64,000 bases of DNA from contig JAOTOM010005049.1 in assembly GCA_034440615.1 (NCBI GenBank), forward strand, positions 496,001 through 560,000, in the 5' to 3' direction. Of this stretch, positions 58,200 to 64,000 are shown piece by piece. This DNA is from Ashinkailepas kermadecensis. Lineage: Eukaryota > Arthropoda > Thecostraca > Neolepadidae. The notes below the pieces were generated by a model. That model was not told where the DNA came from. It was given only the letters and a program-made list of their open reading frames with translations, and searched no databases. The translations under genes and the position numbers were made by a program. The first letter of the stretch is position 1. Each line of letters begins with the position of its first letter.

Positions 58200-58295
58200 A
58201 CTGGCCATTCCGACTGGTCCCCGACCGGGCTCGGTCACATCAGACAGGCCGGTCCCGAGCTTCGGTCCCAATATTTTGGGTATTTGCCACCTCCA
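58200..58295. repeat. Dispersed ~100 bp repeat, copy 4 (reverse)
   Basis: GACCGGGCTCGGTCACATCA, GACAGGCCGGTCCCGAGC and TATTTGCCACCTCC follow the order seen at 32890-32997. Confidence 0.65.
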
Positions 58296-58397
58296 ATCAG
58301 TACTGATGATGAATTGGAGTTTAGGGGCGCGGCAACATCCAGGGTCATTTGGCGCCCATAGCAGTATTACAGTCAATCTACGGTGCTGCTATAATCC

Positions 58398-58545
58398 AAT
58401 CAGTACTCACGGGCGGGCTGTCGGCCCGGCCAGGCTGGTGATCCACTGATCAGTACTCACGGGCGGACTGTCGGCTCAGCTGGACTGGTGATCAGTACTC
58501 ACGGGCGGGCTGTCGGCCCGGCCAGGCTGGTACGCCGGCACTGGC
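58398..58545. repeat. 42-50 bp array, three units, at the LD1 exon donor
   Basis: CAGTACTCACGGGCGGRCTG TCGGCYCRGC-CAGGCTGGT occurs from about 58401, 58451 and 58494. On the minus strand each unit holds CCGCCC|GTGAGTACTG. The copy nearest the exon is the donor of exon 2. Confidence 0.9.
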
Positions 58546-58639
58546 GACGGCGCGTGCTGTCTCTGTGGCGAGTACGCGCCGTGACGAGGGCTGCCGACCT
58601 TCGGCGTGATGGTGCTCTGCAGATCTGCCAGCAGCGAAT
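58503..58639 (-). CDS. Paxillin exon 2: LD1 motif and proline-rich linker
   Basis: The exon starts after the acceptor CGGTTCCAG| with two bases that complete an Asp codon left by exon 1, and ends in phase 0 at CCC|GTGAGT. It encodes 45 whole codons. LD1 (LDSLLADL across the junction) is followed by a Ser/Pro/Tyr linker with AYSPQ and AYQPG, typical of the disordered stretch between LD1 and LD2. In paxillin this motif recruits vinculin, FAK and actopaxin-type partners. The donor end is tandemly repeated just downstream: two further copies of the ...CCC|GTGAGTACTG border lie with exon ends at 58461 and 58411. Use of the next donor would read through an in-frame TGA, so the first donor is the productive one. 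Confidence 0.9.
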
Positions 58640-58644
58640 CTGGA

Positions 58645-59600
58645 ACCGAACAACGCTATTAAGGAGCGATAATAATGATATTATGGATAATGTACTGATG
58701 AACGTGATGTTTCATGTGGTATACATACCTGAGGCACTCAATGTCCATGGGTGCTGGACGTTGCCTCGGTTTGAATTGCTTGCGGAGTAGCATACCATTT
58801 TAATAAATGCATTGTCACCCGTTCAAAATGAAGGACTTCAATGGTTGATTTTCATCTCACCGGAGCGCATTTAAAAGTGTGCGTACATGCAGCACGCACA
58901 CTTTTAAATGCGTAAACACCCATCAACAGTTTCAGAATCCATTTTACGGACAAGAGGAAATGTTACCTGTATTTTAAAGAAGCAAGCTTAACTGACAGTT
59001 CGAAAAACATTCCAGTGCCAAGTAAGTAGAAAGGGTGTAACGCAACCACAGGAATATCGTTTGATTTATAAGAATTCCAAGTTACCATAGCAACCCGAAA
59101 GGACTGATGCTTAAAGGAAATGCCGAGATAAGAAACGTATTAGCTTTAACTTGCTGACGCACAAAATTATATTGCTGTGATTATTATTATTCATCTTCAT
59201 GTTTCATTCGGCTTCATGTGTGTTCCATTTTCGAGAGGGATAGCTTAACATGGGAACCACGTGCGCTACAGTTTTTCTAGTCTCCCAGGTCATTGACCCA
59301 ACTTGATCTCATTACCTTGTTCGACTTATGAATCACTCTTAGTGTTTATTTCGACAATGAAAATGAATTTGGCATCCATTTTACCCCTCGGTACATGAAA
59401 ATAATATTATCGGGAATTATTTGTGAAGCTTCCAAAACGAGGTCACTTCGACCCTATCTGACCTCTAACCTATTGGTCGATATGTAACAAATCGAGCATC
59501 GTTAGTATTTCAAGATACTGAGTGATGTCATGCCGAAGATTTCGAGCCTTAACTGAGTCAGAACACAGCACTACATTTAGAACGACAAATTCGTGTCCAA
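58645..59600. other. Intron between exons 1 and 2; AT-rich, no further exon recognised
   Basis: It contains the hairpin at 58866-58914 and no other notable structure. Confidence 0.5.
58866..58914. other. Perfect 18-bp inverted repeat
   Basis: GCATTTAAAAGTGTGCGT and its complement ACGCACACTTTTAAATGC flank about 10 bases (ACATGCAGC). Confidence 0.85.
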
Positions 59601-59606
59601 CTTAGC

Positions 59607-60499
59607 ACGCGCACTGGAGGGGGGGGGCGAAATCCGCCCACCCCTCCGGTTTTTCGCAAATAACTGCAAATTTTACCGGTCGATATACGCGATTTTCGGT
59701 GTACCTGCTTAGAAATGAACGGCGCGTCGTTTAAAGCAAGAAAAATGGAAATTGGCCGAATTTTTTTTTCCAGTTAGGGGCCGCTAAAGTCAAAAAATGT
59801 TATAGCGCCAGACCACAAAAATCGGCGCTGATGCGCTTCCAGTATACTGACAAAAGGAAAGTGTTCTAGGTAACACTAGCGACTTGTTTGATGCATATTG
59901 ATATGCTGTATAGTTTCAAGGTCATGTTAGGTCACCAAGGTCAAGTCAGGTCAAGTTCATGACAGGTTAATGGAACCAAACTTGATCAACTGGAATGTTG
60001 CCATAAATGCACTACTGGTTGTCATTTGTACTGTTTGTCATTGCGTTTCCATACTTTATTCATGTACTTCACTCCCTTCTTCACGAAGCCGATTGCTCCG
60101 AGCTGCCCGACGGAGCAGTCGGGCTGGCGGCCGGTTCCGGTAACTGGAACAGGTAACTGACCTGATAAAGTGGTGCTATATAGGTGACCTGAGGTCAAAT
60201 GTTGGGTCTAGCATCTGCATTGCATCATTAGTAATGTCCAAAACATCATTGATGCCCATTTTTGAGCATTTAAACACAATCACAGTGATCCATAACGATG
60301 ACAAGCCAAGCCACGCAAAACCGGACAATTTTGCCAATCTGATCTTATTTGGCCTTGAAGATATTGACCTAAGGTCACGAAAATTGCACACAATAGAGTT
60401 CACTACCGTGCCCATCCACCCTGCGAATTTCGTTCCTCCAGCTTTACTAGGAGCCGAGATCTTAGGGGGGGCGGAATCCGCCCCCCCTCCAGTGCGCGT
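59607..60499. mobile_element. ~890 bp element with inverted ends
   Basis: ACGCGCACTGGAGGGGGGGG CGAAATCCGCCC at 59607-59639 is inverted at 60466-60499 (GGCGGAATCCGCCCCCCCTCCAGTGCGCGT as written in two halves). The interior has GGTCAAGTCAGGTCAAGTTC-type sequence and no transposase. This is probably a non-autonomous DNA transposon. No target-site duplication is evident. Confidence 0.65.
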
Positions 60500-60955
60500 A
60501 ATTCTCAGAGGCCCTCCAGGGCGCGTGTTAATCCCACGGCCAAGCCTCCGTCAACACAGCGCTTCCGCTGTGACTTGTGAGCTGGAAGTCCTCCCCCGAG
60601 AGCAGGGCAGGAAATGTATGAGAGTCAGGGTCAATAGGATTATTGAAAGATGGCTTACGGGTCCAGCGAGGCCCCAGGGATGTGGTTGGTAACTGAGACA
60701 AATGAGCTCCAAATCAAGAGAAATATTGGGAGCAGTTTAGCAGCTGGATCGGGAACACAGTCCACGTCTTCAACTGTCAGCGACCGAAGATCAATGGCAA
60801 GTGTAAGTGCCAATGCGTCTGAGCCATCACTATGCCATAAATTCCAGCTGGCAATGCTAAGAATTTCACCACCACTTCACTCTCTCCAACGAGGCCTACC
60901 TTACCAGTAAACACACATGAGTACGTTTACTTTGAGCGGCGGTCGGCATTTTATG
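60500..60955. other. Spacer; no gene recognised
   Basis: A plus-strand frame of about 150 codons spans the right end of the preceding element and this spacer. It has no domain and no splice support. Confidence 0.4.
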
Positions 60956-60956
60956 G

Positions 60957-61425
60957 CAACAGCCGACTAAAAGACGGCACCTAGTTATGGCCAGCCATAA
61001 TAGTGCTCTCTTGGCACTGCCCTGGGTATCACAAGGCCGACTAAAAGACGGCACCTGGTTATGGCCGAGCCAGAATGATGCTGTCTTGGCACTGCCCTGA
61101 GTACCACAACAGCTGACCAAAAGACGTCACCTGGTTATGGCCGAGCCAGAATAATGCTCTCCTGGCACTACCCTGGGTACCACAACAGCTGACCAAAAGA
61201 CGCCACCTGGTTATGGCCCAGCCAGAATAATGCTCTCTTGGCACTGCCCTGGGTACCAAAAACAGCCAACCAAAAGACGGCACCTAGTTATGTCCGAGCC
61301 AGAATTAGTATGCTCTCTTGGAATTGTCCTGACTACCACAACAGCCAAACAAAAGACGGCACCTTGTTATGACCGAGCCATAATAATGCTGGCACTGCCT
61401 TGGTACCACAACAAACCAACATCGT
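60957..61425. repeat. ~75 bp tandem repeat, about six units
   Basis: Units of GACCAAAAGACGGCACCTGG, TTATGGCCGAGCCAGAATAA and TGCTCTCTTGGCACTGCCCT followed by GGGTACCACAACA; the outer units are more diverged. Confidence 0.9.
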
Positions 61426-61617
61426 GTCGTTTGCCAGCGTGCATCAAAACTCATGTCGTGCTAGATGAGTGCGCGCCGACGGCACATTCTTCAGCAGCCG
61501 CGGAAACCAACTGTGCAACGGCGACGCCTCACCCCGGAGCCGAAGGTTAGCTAGCTGGTGATTTATTTGGGGCTCAGGGCGCATCGGCTGAAATTAGCAT
61601 GCAGCGCTCATACTTCA

Positions 61618-61794
61618 CTAGTTTGACAAGCTGTGGTGGTGATCTCTGGCTTTACGACGCGTTCTTGGATCAAATAACGTCGCCTTTCTCTCACGCCGAT
61701 TGGTCGCGGGCGAAGAATAGCGACAGACGGGACTCAACCCACAACCATTCGGCTGGGAGACGGGCACCGTACTCGCCCTAGTTTGACAGGCTGT
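61618..61794 (-). mobile_element. tRNA-Val-like SINE, copy 5, diverged, with 17-bp target-site duplication
   Basis: The body is 61635-61777, head on the minus strand. CTAGTTTGACARGCTGT flanks it at 61618-61634 and 61778-61794 with one mismatch. The head has several changes and a shortened body, so this is the oldest or a sub-family copy. Confidence 0.88.
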
Positions 61795-62019
61795 CACTAT
61801 TCAAATTTATACTACCTCAATGCGAACGGCGTGAGTCACAACGGACGCAATGTCATGACACTGGCCCAGGTCATTTGCAAGTGCTGATCACTGGAAAGGA
61901 CATACCCAAGAGAAAATCGAACAGCCGTCCAGATGCAACAATGGGAGAGTCATCACCCAGAACTTCTTGAAGTGAAAGCGAGTCTTCACGTCTGAAAATC
62001 CGTCTGCGCTCGTCGACGT

Positions 62020-62350
62020 ACGATGCGTAGGAGACCAGAACTTGTCGCACAGTTAGTGCAGCACGACACCTAGAGCAACGCGATCTACTGTCGATATACC
62101 ACGGGCAGGAGACCAGAACATGTTGCATAGTTAGTGCATCACGCCACCTAGGTCAGCGCGGTCTACCGTCAACATACCACGGGATATGGACACGGGACAA
62201 CGGGACATGACCAGAACATGTCGCACAGTTAGTGCAGCACGACACCTAGGGCAGCGAGGTATACTGTCAACATACCACGGGCAGGAGACCAGGACATGTT
62301 GCACGGTTAGTGCAGCACAACGCCTAGGGCAGCGCGCTCTACCGTCAACT
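62020..62350. repeat. ~80 bp tandem repeat, about four units
   Basis: Units of GGAGACCAGAACATGTYGCA, CAGTTAGTGCAGCACGACAC and CTAGGGCAGCG-GTCTACYGT ending ATACCACGGGC. Confidence 0.9.
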
Positions 62351-62389
62351 CAACACCCTGATCAATACTATATCCCAAATTATAAATAA

Positions 62390-63040
62390 AATATCCACCA
62401 ACATCTTGCCTACCTATACCTATCCGACCTACCCATACATCCCACCTGCCTACCTATACGAGTAATCCTCCTACCTACCTACCTATACATTATCTACCTA
62501 TCTAGCATATCTACCCCTGTTCAGTCGATCTCCCATAACACACGCATGTATCGCGTAACACACGCGTGGTCGCTACACACGCGTGACTCACCTATATCAA
62601 TCCCACTTCATCCTCCAAAATTTGCCATCTTCCGCCACACAATTTATAATTCAAATGTAAGATTATTGGACCTGAAGAATGTAACCAACCTGCTTTTCAC
62701 TACATTCAATGAAGGACTCTACCACATCACCAGGCTTTCCATACCATTGGATATACCACCCTTTGAATCACGGGTTTTGAGTTCTGACAAATATTCGTGG
62801 AAGCAAAATACATGAAGGCAATGGGCGGTTCCAAATTGATTTTGTTGGGGGGGGGGGGTCACACTCCATGAGGTCTCATGTTAAAGGTGGAAATTATTGA
62901 GGGGATAATCCAACATTGAGAGGGCAATTCCCCCTGAAAAGTATATAGAACAACATCCATGCTTTGTCTGAACGTTTGTTGGCGTTTAACTGTTCTATAC
63001 CTTGTCTTGTCCAACCTGAATTGATGATCCCTATACACAT
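62390..63040 (-). mobile_element. Degenerate CR1-like LINE remnants
   Basis: At 62955-63035 the plus strand reads TTTGTCTGAACGTTTGTTGG ... CTTGTCCAACCTGAATTGAT, a diverged match to LINE copy 2 near 56960-57025. CATCCCACCTGCCTACC-type and ACCTACCTACCTATA sequences at 62400-62520 resemble the family's 3' UTR. The stretch is broken by a G-run at 62847-62858. Confidence 0.55.
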
Positions 63041-63071
63041 GCAGCTCACGAGAAGCGCCACCTCGGCGTAC

Positions 63072-63315
63072 CTAGATCTCCGACCTCGCCGGCCGACACG
63101 AGCGTCTCCGAGTCGAGCGACTCGCAGGAGCCGCCGAGCAGCAGGTGCCGGGAGGGCAGCTGGTCGTCGCTGACGGCACGCTCCGGCGGAGTGCCGCACG
63201 GCGTCACCGAGATGCTGGGCGGGCCGGCGCCGGCGCCAGCCGCCTCCAGTTGACAACGCCACGCGCTCCGCTCCGGCTCCGGCTGCCGCTCCCGCTCCGG
63301 CTCCCGCTCTGACAT
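63072..63315 (-). CDS. Paxillin exon 1: N-terminal extension and first residues of LD1
   Basis: The frame opens at an ATG at 63315 and runs 81 codons plus one base to a donor CTAG|GTACGC at 63072/63071. The end (GDL, then a split codon) joins exon 2 to give GDLDSLLADLQST, a clear LD1. The first 30 residues are charged and low in complexity (Arg/Glu/Pro, then Ala/Gly); the rest is Ser/Leu-rich with strongly GC-ending codons. Vertebrate paxillin starts almost directly at LD1, so the roughly 80-residue extension is unusual. An alternative reading places an acceptor at 63216-63215 (CCGCCCAG|C), which would make this an internal exon from 63214 with the true start further upstream. The donor and frame are firm; the start codon is uncertain. 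Confidence 0.72.
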
Positions 63316-64000
63316 CACGCCGGCCGGCCGCACACCGTCTCACAACTGCAGCACGCTGCCGTCTCTTGTCGGCTTCAGCGGGTGGCCGAGTGGCCGGTGG
63401 CTTTGGTAATGTAGCCACCTCCAGCAGGGACTCGGCACGGTGGCTTACCGACTTCGGCAGGCGGACGGTTTCTCGCGACGTCGGGTCGGTCGACTTCTCA
63501 GTTCAGCTGATGGTGGTAGTGGCGGTGGCTCAGTGTTTAGATGGGTGGAGGTGGGCGCTCACTATTGAATCACTTTGGGCGGTGTCTTACTTCAGCAGGC
63601 TGCTTCTTACTCGTGATTTCGGTAGGTTAGCCGCCTCCCACTAACTTCGACAAGTTAGCCGCCTCCGCGAGACTTCAGTCAGGTGGAGGAAGCCCTCCGC
63701 ACGGCTTCAGCAGATTCGACGCCTTCTCACCGTTTCGGCCAGTAGGGCCACCTCGGCCAGACCGCCCTGACCGCTAGTCCAGCTGGCACAGACTGGTGAC
63801 ACGCACTCCTCACGGATGGCTCCCCGCCCCGTGAAGACCGACACTGGACCGCCAGACGGTCACTGAACCGTCCGATCCTCACCAGATCGTCAGATCCGTC
63901 ACTGGGTTGTCCGCTACGCCCTGCACGCAGCACCGGCCACGGGCCGATTCAGAGGATAGCACGCTTCCTTGAACAGCGAATATCGCAGAAGAGCACTGCA
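63316..64000. promoter_or_regulatory. GC-rich region upstream of paxillin exon 1; possible 5' UTR or promoter
   Basis: On the gene's strand this lies just upstream of the exon 1 ATG. It contains a degenerate repeat of GGTTAGCCGCCTCC / GTAGCCACCTCCAGCAGG elements (63395-63740). No TATA box or initiator is recognised, and an upstream exon cannot be excluded. Confidence 0.35.

Larger units (their letters stand above)
9407..63315 (-). other. Paxillin-family gene, 5' part (gene span)
   Basis: Five minus-strand exons encode LD motifs 1-4 of a paxillin/Hic-5/leupaxin family protein, a cytoplasmic scaffold at integrin adhesion sites whose LD motifs bind FAK- and vinculin-type partners. Exon order is 63315-63072, 58639-58503, 34141-33985, 21487-21313 and 9530-9407, and every intron has GT..AG ends. 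Junction phases match throughout, and the joined coding length is 837 bases (279 codons) without a stop. In that product LD1 is at about residues 81-88, LD2 159-166, LD3 225-232 and LD4 268-275. A YxxP tyrosine site (EYRPP, residue about 148) precedes LD2, as the Crk-binding site does in vertebrate paxillin. LD5 and the four LIM domains were not found and probably lie past the window edge. The four-LD organisation fits paxillin best; Hic-5 is less likely. Confidence 0.88.

Noticed and set aside
60234..60692. 152-codon plus-strand frame
   Set aside because: It crosses the right inverted end of a transposon-like element and unrelated flank, with no domain.

Overview
The window is eukaryotic genomic DNA, very probably from an arthropod. 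Supporting signs are spliced exons with GT/AG borders, GC-rich third codon positions in the exons, tRNA-derived SINEs, a CR1-like LINE, a BEL/Pao retroelement and several TTAGGT-rich stretches. A crustacean-like genome is a guess that the sequence alone cannot settle. I see no prokaryotic operon, CRISPR array or intact RNA gene.

One gene dominates: a paxillin-family focal-adhesion scaffold on the minus strand. Five exons carry leucine-aspartate (LD) motifs 1 to 4 in the canonical order: exon 1 at 63315-63072 (N-terminal extension and start of LD1), exon 2 at 58639-58503 (LD1), exon 3 at 34141-33985 (LD2), exon 4 at 21487-21313 (LD3) and exon 5 at 9530-9407 (LD4). The splice phases at all four junctions agree (1, 0, 1, 2), and the joined exons give an uninterrupted 279-codon frame. 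LD5 and the LIM domains are not found and should lie beyond base 1. An extra exon-like segment at 13152-13091 is phase-compatible with exon 5 and could be an alternative first exon.

The introns (about 4.4, 24.4, 12.5 and 11.8 kb) hold almost everything else. More than 35 separate minisatellites or short tandem arrays are visible, with units from 5 to about 106 bp, and they explain nearly all the long open frames. Transposon remains include five copies of a tRNA-Val-like SINE with clear target-site duplications, two copies of a second SINE, 5'-truncated CR1-like LINEs, a hAT-type MITE with an 8-bp duplication, a BEL/Pao fragment, an inverted-repeat element near 4.3-5.0 kb, a second one near 59.6-60.5 kb, and a 255-300 bp satellite split by a SINE.

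The most unusual structure is the meeting of tandem repeats and splice sites. The acceptor of the LD3 exon is one unit of a 48-bp array with twelve copies of that acceptor, all in the same open frame. The donor of the LD1 exon is present three times in tandem. The LD3 exon also carries a 36-bp repeat inside its coding sequence.
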